Source: Lachnospiraceae bacterium
Lineage (GTDB): Bacteria; Bacillota; Clostridia; Lachnospirales; Lachnospiraceae
Assembly: GCA_015056945.1 (NCBI GenBank)
Contig: SVFH01000016.1
Span: 16,175-80,174, forward strand
Direction of reading: 5' to 3'
DNA: 64,000 bases
Below the pieces are notes generated by a model. It was not told where the DNA came from. It made no database searches and worked only from the letters and a program-made list of their open reading frames with translations. This document shows positions 26,403 to 32,359 of the stretch, one piece after another. The position numbers and the translations under genes are program-made. Position 1 is the stretch's first letter. Every line of letters begins with the position of its first letter.

Positions 26403-26523
26403 GAAGTGGGGGTTAGCATTGCCCCCCACTTCGTTACACGTTACAAATTACCTTCTAGCCCTTGTATTTACTGGGTTTGAAGTGTGTAACGCACTTTGTT
26501 ACATTTCATTTTACTTCGTTACA
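26403..26523. repeat. G-rich hairpin followed by GTTACA iterons, candidate Rep origin
   Basis: A 10-bp stem GAAGTGGGGG / CCCCCACTTC (26403-26432) is followed by GTTACA at 26433, 26440, 26498 and 26518 and one inverted TGTAAC at 26485; three of the copies sit in an ACTTCGTTACA-like context. Rolling-circle initiators with HUH domains bind short iterons next to a hairpin carrying the nick site, so this is a candidate double-strand origin. The last iteron overlaps the repressor stop codon. Confidence 0.5.
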
Positions 26524-26929
26524 TTTTCTCATTTACTTTCTTTTTAAACTCTTCATTTTTATAAAATTCGTGTATCTGTAACCCGGCATTTAATAAAATT
26601 TTAAGTTCGGCAGCATTCATTTGAGCAATACACATGAGCTGTTGAATGAGTGATTCACTCTTTCCTTTCAAGGCATTTTTTAGTTGCATTTCCAGTTCTT
26701 CTTCTTCGGTCAATCCCTTAAAAATAGGCTCTTCCCCGGTTTCTAACCATTCTTTTCTGACATTGAATTCACGGCAGATATCAGCAATGATTCTTTCTGT
26801 TATTTTTGTTTTTCCTGTTTCACAATATGCATAAGCTGATTGTGTTATATTTAACTTTTCTGCCATTTCTTGCTGTGATATTTTTAAATGTTCTTTTCTT
26901 AATATTTTTAAATTATCTTTCAATTTCAT
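26519..26929 (-). CDS. XRE-family phage repressor
   Basis: 136 aa. The N-terminal helix-turn-helix (residues about 5-60) reads LKILRKEHLKISQQEMAEKL, then NITQSAYAYCETGKTKITER, a standard XRE/Cro-CI DNA-binding domain; the motif EWLETGEEPIF after it is common in phage repressors. The C-terminal half is charged and helical, probably for dimerisation. It is transcribed away from the early genes from a divergent promoter pair with three palindromic operators, so it probably represses both promoters and maintains the prophage. No LexA-type protease domain is visible, so induction would need another route. Confidence 0.9.
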   Translation of the reverse strand: MKLKDNLKILRKEHLKISQQEMAEKLNITQSAYAYCETGKTKITERIIADICREFNVRKEWLETGEEPIFKGLTEEEELEMQLKNALKGKSESLIQQLMCIAQMNAAELKILLNAGLQIHEFYKNEEFKKKVNEKM

Positions 26930-26945
26930 TACCTCCTTTTTTAGT

Positions 26946-27038
26946 ATTATAATGAATTATTCATAAAAAATCAAGATTTATTATTGACAAAATATGAATA
27001 AATCATTATAATAAACTTACGATATATGAATAATTCAT
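26946..27038. promoter_or_regulatory. divergent promoters with three 13-bp operators
   Basis: Rightward promoter: TTGACA (26984-26989), 17 bp, TATAAT (27007-27012). Leftward promoter on the minus strand: TTGATT (26969-26974), 17 bp, TATAAT (26946-26951). Palindromic operators ATGAATTATTCAT (26952-26964), ATGAATAAATCAT (26994-27006) and ATGAATAATTCAT (27026-27038) lie in the leftward spacer, in the rightward spacer against the -10, and just downstream of the rightward start. This is a lambda-like genetic switch in layout. Confidence 0.88.
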
Positions 27039-27058
27039 AAAAAGAGAGGAGAAAGAAA

Positions 27059-27277
27059 ATGAATTACAAAACAGAAGAACAGTTTAAAGAAGAAATTGAG
27101 GTTATTTGTGGTAACCAGTTTGAAGCCGGCTTGAATTGCATTGAATTTCAGCAACATTTAGAAATCGTTGAGCATTGGATTCTGTGCGAATGGCAGCTTG
27201 GTCATATTGATATGTCTGATATTCAGATGTTTAAAATGTACGCAAAGCAGACTGCTTTTAAGTATTGGCAAGTTTAA
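27059..27277 (+). CDS. small early phage protein
   Basis: 72 aa, first gene behind the rightward phage promoter, with AGAGGAG before the ATG. The sequence (MNYKTEEQFKEEIEVICGNQ, then CIEFQQHLEIVEHWILCEWQ) is mixed charged and aromatic with no membrane helix. I do not recognise a family. Position suggests an early regulatory role such as an antirepressor, excisionase or Cro-like function, but no helix-turn-helix is evident. Confidence 0.65.
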   Translation: MNYKTEEQFKEEIEVICGNQFEAGLNCIEFQQHLEIVEHWILCEWQLGHIDMSDIQMFKMYAKQTAFKYWQV

Positions 27278-27299
27278 AAGAGATGGGAGGTGTGTTTTG

Positions 27300-27437
27300 A
27301 TGGATGATAAAACTGTAAACAGAGATAAATTAATTGTATTGATTGAGCAGATGACAACACAGGAGCTTTTCATTTTGGTAACTATGGCAAATTCCATATT
27401 GATGGAAAAAAATGTATTGTGTGGAGGTAATGATTAA
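27300..27437 (+). CDS. 45-aa early phage protein
   Basis: Starts MDDKTVNRDKLIVLIEQMTT and is preceded by GGGAGGTG at a good distance from the ATG. It is mostly helical (LIVLIEQMTTQELFILVTMA) and ends in a Cys-containing tail. It has no recognisable family. The stop codon abuts the ATG of the next small gene, so the two are translationally linked. Confidence 0.6.
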   Translation: MDDKTVNRDKLIVLIEQMTTQELFILVTMANSILMEKNVLCGGND

Positions 27438-27599
27438 ATGTCATTTAGTGATTTTTTATTGTGGCTTACAGAACCTAGTTTTCCGCCTTTTGTTTTTTTT
27501 ATTTGTCCATTTGTGTGGTATTTGGCAGGTTTTACTTCTGAAGCTTTGTGTCGAAAAATTGATTGTGAAAAGGAGAAAAGAAATGAAAACAATCAGTGA
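27438..27599 (+). CDS. 53-aa membrane protein, phage
   Basis: Starts MSFSDFLLWLTEPSFPPFVF and contains one long hydrophobic span (residues about 14-35), then a basic tail (KIDCEKEKRNENNQ). It starts directly at the previous stop codon and overlaps the start of the DUF3102-like gene by 17 nt in another frame. The overlap on both sides supports it being a real coupled gene. The function is unknown. Confidence 0.55.
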   Translation: MSFSDFLLWLTEPSFPPFVFFICPFVWYLAGFTSEALCRKIDCEKEKRNENNQ

Positions 27600-28911
27600 A
27601 ATTATTCGTGATGTAGATACAGATGAACAGCTTTGTGAACGTGTGGAAAATTGTTTAAATGGTGTAAAGGTGTCTTTTATTCAGCTTGGATATATGCTCC
27701 GGATATTAAAAGAACGTGGATTTGATAATGCAGCTCTTCAGGACCGGTTTGGTCTTTCTAAATCAACTATATGCCGTTCCATCCAGTTAAACGAACAGTT
27801 TAGCGAGAATGGATATTCTTATAAACTGGATGAGAAATATGCTGCATTTAATAAATCACAGTTGATAGAGATGCTTCCTCTTTCTGCAGAACAGAGAGAG
27901 GAAATTACAGAAGATATGTCTGTTGCAGATATTCGTGAACTGAAGAACCAGGAAGAGGAAGAACCGGAAGAGGAACTGGAAGAGGATGAAGAAGAGGAGA
28001 TTGATGAAGAAACACAACTTCCTACTTTCAATATGCAGGGCCGTTGGTCTGATTTCTATCGTGCTATTGCAAAGAAGCTCTCCGAACTTTCGGAAGTAGG
28101 CAGAAATATTAACAAGATGATTGATTATCTGAATAATATTCAGGATGAAAAACTTTATTTTGTTGTGGATGATATTAATTTCTATATTGAACGTAAATAT
28201 AGTGCTCTTTATATTTCCAGTGATGAATATTATGTATCGTATGCTTATTTGGGTACTTATTCACTCGGTAATCAGTCGGAATTTTTGGAATTTTCTGACA
28301 CACCGTTTTTAACAAAAATTGATAAATGGTCTATCAGAACGGCTCTTTCAATTTATTTGACTGAGTGTATTGATGACTGGGAATATATAGAAGATCATTT
28401 TTCTGATATTCCGGCTGCTTTGTTTGATAATGTTCCTTTGACTTTTATACTTTCGGATAAATATAAGGTTTGTGTTTGTGGTGATTCACTTGATGTGTCT
28501 TATAAGGATTATCCTGATTTTGAACATGCCACGTTAAAGAAGAAAGATTTTAATGAAGGAATAATGTTTGAATTTTACAATTGGTTGGAAGAGTTGTTTC
28601 TTTTGGCTCTTGCGGATAATCTGCGCAAATTTAAGCATTTATATTCTCTGGATGATGCTGATTTGTTTTTGGTTGATGAATCAAGCCGTTTAAATTTTTT
28701 ATTTTTTCTGAATAAGGATGGAAGTATTGATAATGTTTATGGTTTATCCGGAAAAGATTATGATGATGCTCCTTTGGAATATATTGAATTGCATGATTAT
28801 TTTTCAGATTGGGATGTCTGTGCTTTGAGAGTTTTCTTTTTATCCTGTACAAACAAAAAAATTCAGGATTGCATCAATGCATATAAAAAGCCTGAAAAGC
28901 TTATAAAATAA
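27583..28911 (+). CDS. DUF3102/ParB-HTH-like phage protein
   Basis: 442 aa from the ATG at 27583 (AAGGAG upstream). Longer in-frame starts run back through the two preceding small genes and are unlikely. Residues about 25-75 form a helix-turn-helix-like region (FIQLGYMLRILKERGFDNAA, then LSKSTICRSIQLNEQF), as in DUF3102 and KorB-like DNA-binding proteins found on clostridial mobile elements. A Glu-rich stretch follows near residue 128-145, then a long acidic region with many Tyr, Asp and Phe and no known motif. It may help control replication or transcription; the gene lies just before Rep. Function is inference. Confidence 0.6.
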   Translation: MKTISEIIRDVDTDEQLCERVENCLNGVKVSFIQLGYMLRILKERGFDNAALQDRFGLSKSTICRSIQLNEQFSENGYSYKLDEKYAAFNKSQLIEMLPLSAEQREEITEDMSVADIRELKNQEEEEPEEELEEDEEEEIDEETQLPTFNMQGRWSDFYRAIAKKLSELSEVGRNINKMIDYLNNIQDEKLYFVVDDINFYIERKYSALYISSDEYYVSYAYLGTYSLGNQSEFLEFSDTPFLTKIDKWSIRTALSIYLTECIDDWEYIEDHFSDIPAALFDNVPLTFILSDKYKVCVCGDSLDVSYKDYPDFEHATLKKKDFNEGIMFEFYNWLEELFLLALADNLRKFKHLYSLDDADLFLVDESSRLNFLFFLNKDGSIDNVYGLSGKDYDDAPLEYIELHDYFSDWDVCALRVFFLSCTNKKIQDCINAYKKPEKLIK

Positions 28912-28914
28912 GGG

Positions 28915-28933
28915 GTGTCGCGAATCGCGACAC
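28915..28933. other. 8-bp GC-rich hairpin upstream of rep
   Basis: Perfect stem GTGTCGCG / CGCGACAC with a 3-nt AAT loop, 4 nt after a stop codon and about 120 bp before rep. There is no T-run. It could be a weak terminator, an mRNA structure or a Rep nick-site hairpin. Confidence 0.6.
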
Positions 28934-28953
28934 TTCCGGAAAGTGTGGATATT

Positions 28954-29043
28954 ATGGATAAATTGTTTGATTTTATACATACGATTTTACGTATTTTGGT
29001 TTCGTTGTTTTCAATCATTAAAAATATATTTAGACTCTTTTAG
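28954..29043 (+). CDS. possible 29-aa amphipathic peptide
   Basis: Open frame MDKLFDFIHTILRILVSLFS... of 29 codons, mostly hydrophobic with Arg and Lys spaced for an amphipathic or membrane helix. It lies between a hairpin and rep, and its stop codon overlaps the rep ribosome site. The upstream GGAAAG is a weak ribosome site. Small membrane peptides are common in filamentous phages (pVII/pIX), but at this place it could also be chance. Confidence 0.4.
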   Translation: MDKLFDFIHTILRILVSLFSIIKNIFRLF

Positions 29044-29055
29044 GAGGAAATATTA

Positions 29056-30216
29056 ATGGCAGAGTATTATAAACCTTCTCGTAGTTGGTTTGTTGTATTC
29101 AATAATCCGGAGGAAATTATCACTTATAAACGTGATTCCTCCGGAGAGTATGTGTTAGATTCTAATAACGATAGAATTATTGAATCTTCCATACCTTCTG
29201 ATTTAGCCGGAAAGACTCCTGAAGAGATATGTGATGCCTGTCTGAAATTATGGGTTGGTGATTCCGAGACCAGAACCGGTGCCTGTTCTTATTGTATCAG
29301 TGCAAAAGGTTTACATCATCTTCACATGGTACTTGAGGAAGCAGCTCCTGTTAGATTCTCTAAAGTAAAAGCTGTCTTTCCCCGGGCACATTTGGAACCC
29401 ACACGAGGCACCAAAGCTGAAGCAGAAAATTATATTAATAAACTTGGTGTATGGGGTGAAAAAGGTGAACAGATTGTTTGTATCAAGTATCACGGAGAAA
29501 TTAAAGGCAGACAAGGACAGCGTTCTGACCTTGAAACGGTGGAACAGATGTTAAATGACGGTATTCATCCAAACGATATTTTGCTTAAATCACTTAAATA
29601 TGAGAAATATGATTCCATGATTAAACAGCATTATTTCAGAATTAAGAAAGAAAATGCTCCTGTTGAAAGAGATGTTGTCGTGTATTGGCATGTTGGCCCT
29701 TCCGGATGTGGCAAAACGCATGTTTTGCATGAGTTAAGTGAACAGTATAAAAATGATTTATATCTGGTATCTAATTATACAACCGGTTATCTTGATGATT
29801 ATATAGGAGAGAGTGTTTTGTTTTTGGATGAGTTTCGAGGTCAGATCCCTTTTGCAACACTTCTTACGATGCTGCAGGGTTATACATCAAGATTTCATGC
29901 CAGGTATCATAATGTTGTTGGCCTTTGGACGGAAGTACATATCACTTCAGTCTTTCCGCCGGAGAGACTCTATAAAAAGATGGTTGATGCGACTGATCAG
30001 GATATTGATACAATTGAACAGCTCAAAAGAAGAATAACAGGTATTTTTTATCATTGGAGAGATAAGGAAGAAAATTATTGTAAATTTTATTGCGGTATGT
30101 CTGACTATATCTCTTATCAGCGCCTTGTATTGGATGCGCTTGGATATACTCCCGAAACATTTAGAACTATTAAAGAAGATGAAGAAAAATTTATTCAGGA
30201 AATATTGAGGTGGTAG
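29056..30216 (+). CDS. rep: replication initiator, HUH endonuclease + SF3 helicase (CRESS-Rep-like)
   Basis: 386 aa. N-terminal rolling-circle domain: motif I SWFVVFNNPEE (residues 10-20), HUH motif II HHLHMVLEE (His88, His90) and motif III AENYINKLG with the nicking Tyr126 and Lys129. C-terminal superfamily 3 helicase: Walker A GPSGCGKT (214-221), Walker B VLFLDEFRG (254-262) and motif C region VHITSVFPPERLY (294-306), where the usual Asn is replaced by Val after Ser. This two-domain layout is that of CRESS-DNA virus Reps and their bacterial plasmid relatives, not of the classical pII initiator of Ff phages. It should nick and unwind phage DNA for rolling-circle replication. The ribosome site is AGGAGG, and the integrase follows after 1 nt. 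Confidence 0.92.
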   Translation: MAEYYKPSRSWFVVFNNPEEIITYKRDSSGEYVLDSNNDRIIESSIPSDLAGKTPEEICDACLKLWVGDSETRTGACSYCISAKGLHHLHMVLEEAAPVRFSKVKAVFPRAHLEPTRGTKAEAENYINKLGVWGEKGEQIVCIKYHGEIKGRQGQRSDLETVEQMLNDGIHPNDILLKSLKYEKYDSMIKQHYFRIKKENAPVERDVVVYWHVGPSGCGKTHVLHELSEQYKNDLYLVSNYTTGYLDDYIGESVLFLDEFRGQIPFATLLTMLQGYTSRFHARYHNVVGLWTEVHITSVFPPERLYKKMVDATDQDIDTIEQLKRRITGIFYHWRDKEENYCKFYCGMSDYISYQRLVLDALGYTPETFRTIKEDEEKFIQEILRW

Positions 30217-30217
30217 C

Positions 30218-31417
30218 ATGAATTTAGAACATATTCAGGAAGAAACATATAATACATATTTGCATTTCAGAGACTTTAGTGATAATGTAGGAGTTGGACT
30301 TGCCTATGATTATGATATGTTAAGAGAACAGATATTACAAAATCATGAACGTGTCATAACATTTGATTCTAACAAGATGCTTTATTCAACCTACATTGAC
30401 AATAAACATAAATTAACCTGCAGAACCAAAGAAGGATTAGAAGATAAACTGGTCAATTTTTACATGAAAAACTTTACCGGATTATATCACTTCCCGGCTG
30501 TTTTTGACCGTGCTCTTATCTTTAACAAGAAATATGATTATCTTGCGCCTTCATCTATTGACCGCTATAAGTGTGATTTTTATAAATATTTTGATAATTC
30601 ACCGTATTTTAATCAAGATATCCGCTGCATTACAGAAAAGGATATTATCAGTTTCTTTAATGAAATTATGAAGGATAAACCTACAAGTAAGAATGTATCT
30701 AATATTAAAACGGTTATTAGAATGGTGTTTTCTTATGCCAGGATGCAGGAACAGGTGGAATGTTTACACATTAATTCTGTATTTGACAACATGCAATTTC
30801 CACAGCGCGCTTTTGCTCCAAGAAAGATACAACAGAACCGGGTATTTAATGATGATCATCTTGATAAGGTTTTTAATTATCTTTCAGAAGATAATGTAAT
30901 TGACCTCGGTATTAAACTGACATTTTATACCGGCTTACGTGTTGGAGAATTATGTGCGCTTAAGGTAGAAGATATTGATATTCCCGGTAAAGTGCTAACA
31001 GTAAATCGTGCGGAGACTGTTTCAGGTACCGGAGAGAATCGAACTTATGAAGATGCAGCTCCCAAGTGTTATAAGAGCAGAGAAGTTGTTCTTTCAACTA
31101 AAGCTGTTGATGTCTTGAATAAACTGATTGTTTTGTGTCGTTCCGGGTTCCTGTTTCCGGATGGAGAATCTCATAAGCATAAACATGTATTTGACCGGAG
31201 ACTTAGACGTATTTGTGATAAATTGCAGCTCCCGGCTTTCTCCATGCATGATATCAGGAGAACTTATGCGAGTAAACTTCTTGATTCTGATGTGACAGAG
31301 AGGTTTGTGCAGGACCAGATGGGACATACTGATATCAGGACAACCAGACAATATTATTATTATTCTACGCAGCGTCAAAATGATTATCAGAGAATGGCAG
31401 ATATTTCTGCAATATAA
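30218..31417 (+). CDS. int: tyrosine recombinase (phage integrase)
   Basis: 399 aa. An N-terminal core-binding (SAM-like) domain covers about residues 75-200. The catalytic domain has Arg241 in YTGLRVGELCAL, His344 and Arg347 in MHDIRRTYASKLL, His370 in DQMGHTDIRTT and the nucleophile Tyr379 or 380 in RQYYYYS. It catalyses site-specific integration and excision; the attachment site is the tRNA-Thr 3' end, about 80 bp downstream. It starts 1 nt after the rep stop codon, so replication and integration genes are co-expressed from the rightward promoter. Many filamentous phages use host XerCD instead; this one carries its own enzyme. Confidence 0.95.
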   Translation: MNLEHIQEETYNTYLHFRDFSDNVGVGLAYDYDMLREQILQNHERVITFDSNKMLYSTYIDNKHKLTCRTKEGLEDKLVNFYMKNFTGLYHFPAVFDRALIFNKKYDYLAPSSIDRYKCDFYKYFDNSPYFNQDIRCITEKDIISFFNEIMKDKPTSKNVSNIKTVIRMVFSYARMQEQVECLHINSVFDNMQFPQRAFAPRKIQQNRVFNDDHLDKVFNYLSEDNVIDLGIKLTFYTGLRVGELCALKVEDIDIPGKVLTVNRAETVSGTGENRTYEDAAPKCYKSREVVLSTKAVDVLNKLIVLCRSGFLFPDGESHKHKHVFDRRLRRICDKLQLPAFSMHDIRRTYASKLLDSDVTERFVQDQMGHTDIRTTRQYYYYSTQRQNDYQRMADISAI

Positions 31418-31442
31418 AAAGAGCCCTCACCCGGCTCTTTTT
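31416..31442 (+). terminator. terminator after integrase
   Basis: Ten-bp stem AAAAAGAGCC / GGCTCTTTTT overlapping the integrase stop codon. It ends the early phage operon. Confidence 0.88.
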
Positions 31443-31498
31443 ACTTGTAAATATATTGCAAAATATCAACTGTTTCCCGTCAACTATCTAAAAACAGG

Positions 31499-31519
31499 AA
31501 GCTGCTGACGGGAATCGGA
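31499..31519. repeat. attR, 21-bp direct repeat inside tRNA-Thr
   Basis: Second copy of the attL sequence. It forms the 3' end of the intact tRNA-Thr gene, so the phage restores the tRNA on integration. Confidence 0.9.
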
Positions 31520-31572
31520 CCCGTGACCTCCGCACTACCAATGCGACGCTCTACCGACTGAGCCACAGCAGC
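31500..31572 (-). tRNA. tRNA-Thr (anticodon GGU), prophage attachment site
   Basis: On the minus strand the acceptor GCTGCTG pairs with CAGCAGC, the D arm is GCTCAGTCGGTAGAGC, anticodon stem TCGCA/TGCGG with loop TTGGTAG gives GGU, the T arm is ACGGGTCCGATTCCCGT, and the discriminator is U. CCA is not encoded. The last 20 nt come from the phage attachment site. Confidence 0.95.
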
Positions 31573-31604
31573 AAGTTTCATGCTTAAGCATGTCACCGAA
31601 AGCT

Positions 31605-31634
31605 ATAATACCATAGTGAAAAGTGGTTTGTCAA
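31605..31634 (-). promoter_or_regulatory. promoter of tRNA-Thr
   Basis: Minus strand TTGACA (31629-31634), 18-bp spacer, TATTAT (31605-31610). A 14-bp palindrome CATGCTTAAGCATG (31579-31592) lies between it and the tRNA. Confidence 0.7.
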
Positions 31635-31779
31635 TTAAAACATGCAAATTGTTCAAAAAAATAGAACAAAAAATGGCAATATAAAAATCAAAGCTATCTA
31701 TTGATATGTTATTGGGGTTCATGATAAAATAAATGAAGAAAAACAGTTATGAAAATGATGAAATTGAAATGGAGAACGG

Positions 31780-32214
31780 ATGAAAAAGAAAACATTAAAT
31801 GCCATTATGCAAGGCGTAATGATTGTTTTAGTGCTTGCGATAATAGTTGTATCAATTAAATTGATTCTTCGACCGGAAAGCGAAGAGATACCATCTGAGG
31901 TGCCGGTGGTTGAGGACTATTCCGAATCGGAAAGTATTCCTGAAGTAATATCAGAAGAGACGACAGAGCAACAAACTTATACCAGAGTCCGTATATTGAA
32001 AGATAATATCAATGTAAGAAGCGGTCCCGGAACGGATTATGAGAGACTTGGCTCTGCCTATGGTGGGTATGATTTCGAGTTCGTGGAACAGACAAATGAC
32101 GAATGGACAAAGATTATCTATGATGGAAAGGAAGCATATATATTTACCGAATACGTTGAATTGGTTGAAATGTATTTGAATGTGGATGGGAAATATGTAG
32201 ATGTTCCGAACTGA
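31780..32214 (+). CDS. membrane-anchored SH3b domain protein
   Basis: 144 aa. A basic N-terminus and one membrane helix (about residues 10-30, IMQGVMIVLVLAIIVVSIKL) are followed by a Glu/Ser-rich linker and a bacterial SH3 domain at about 68-130 (VRILKDNINVRSGPGTDYER, then LGSAYGGYDFEFVEQTNDEW). The NVRSGPG motif is diagnostic of SH3b. Such domains bind peptidoglycan peptides, so it is probably a cell-wall-facing protein. It lies alone, before a strong terminator. Confidence 0.83.
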   Translation: MKKKTLNAIMQGVMIVLVLAIIVVSIKLILRPESEEIPSEVPVVEDYSESESIPEVISEETTEQQTYTRVRILKDNINVRSGPGTDYERLGSAYGGYDFEFVEQTNDEWTKIIYDGKEAYIFTEYVELVEMYLNVDGKYVDVPN

Positions 32215-32273
32215 TGAGACTATTTTACTAAATTAAGTTATGGGGCATTATATTTTATAGAGTTTAAATGAAT

Positions 32274-32314
32274 AAAGAACCGTCGAATCACATGGAGTGT
32301 TCGACGGTTCTTTG
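32274..32314. terminator. bidirectional terminator between SH3b and PBP genes
   Basis: Stem AAAGAACCGTCGAA / TTCGACGGTTCTTT with a short loop, A-tract on one side and T-tract on the other. It serves the plus-strand SH3b gene and the convergent minus-strand penicillin-binding protein gene. Confidence 0.9.
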
Positions 32315-32359
32315 TTATATAGAAATTTCATACAAATCAGAATTGTTTTCGGCAGTTCT

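Larger units (their letters stand above)
25886..26518. other. prophage intergenic region packed with hairpins
   Basis: 633 bp without a plausible gene. Perfect or near-perfect stems lie at 25918-25934, 26041-26053, 26054-26088 (14 bp), 26115-26135, 26143-26165 (10 bp), 26193-26242 (bipartite 7 + 12 bp), 26279-26334 (nested, inner 13 bp) and 26403-26432 (10 bp, G-rich). Filamentous phages keep their plus and minus origins and the packaging signal as hairpins in one intergenic region, and this is the best candidate here. Some stems may also terminate zot (26054-26088) or the repressor transcript. Confidence 0.8.
22280..31519. mobile_element. integrated filamentous (inovirus-type) prophage, about 9.2 kb
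   Basis: The element is bounded by a 21-bp direct repeat that is the 3' end of tRNA-Thr(GGU). It carries, in order, small DNA-binding-like protein, acidic membrane protein, major coat protein, terminator, pIII-like, pVI-like and Zot/pI ATPase genes, a hairpin-rich intergenic region, a repressor switch, small early genes, a Rep initiator and a tyrosine integrase. This matches the modular plan of filamentous phages, and 9.2 kb is in their size range. No secretin (pIV) gene is seen, which fits a monoderm host. No large tail, capsid or terminase genes are present. The plus strand of the structural genes is visibly T-rich compared with the flanking host genes. All genes look intact. Confidence 0.9.

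Noticed and set aside
27412..27582. Longer start for the DUF3102-like gene
   Set aside because: This stretch is the 53-aa membrane protein in another frame; ATG 27583 has AAGGAG upstream.
22476..31417. Integrative plasmid or ICE instead of a phage
   Set aside because: No relaxase, coupling protein or type IV secretion genes; the coat, pIII-like and Zot genes in filamentous-phage order point to a virus.
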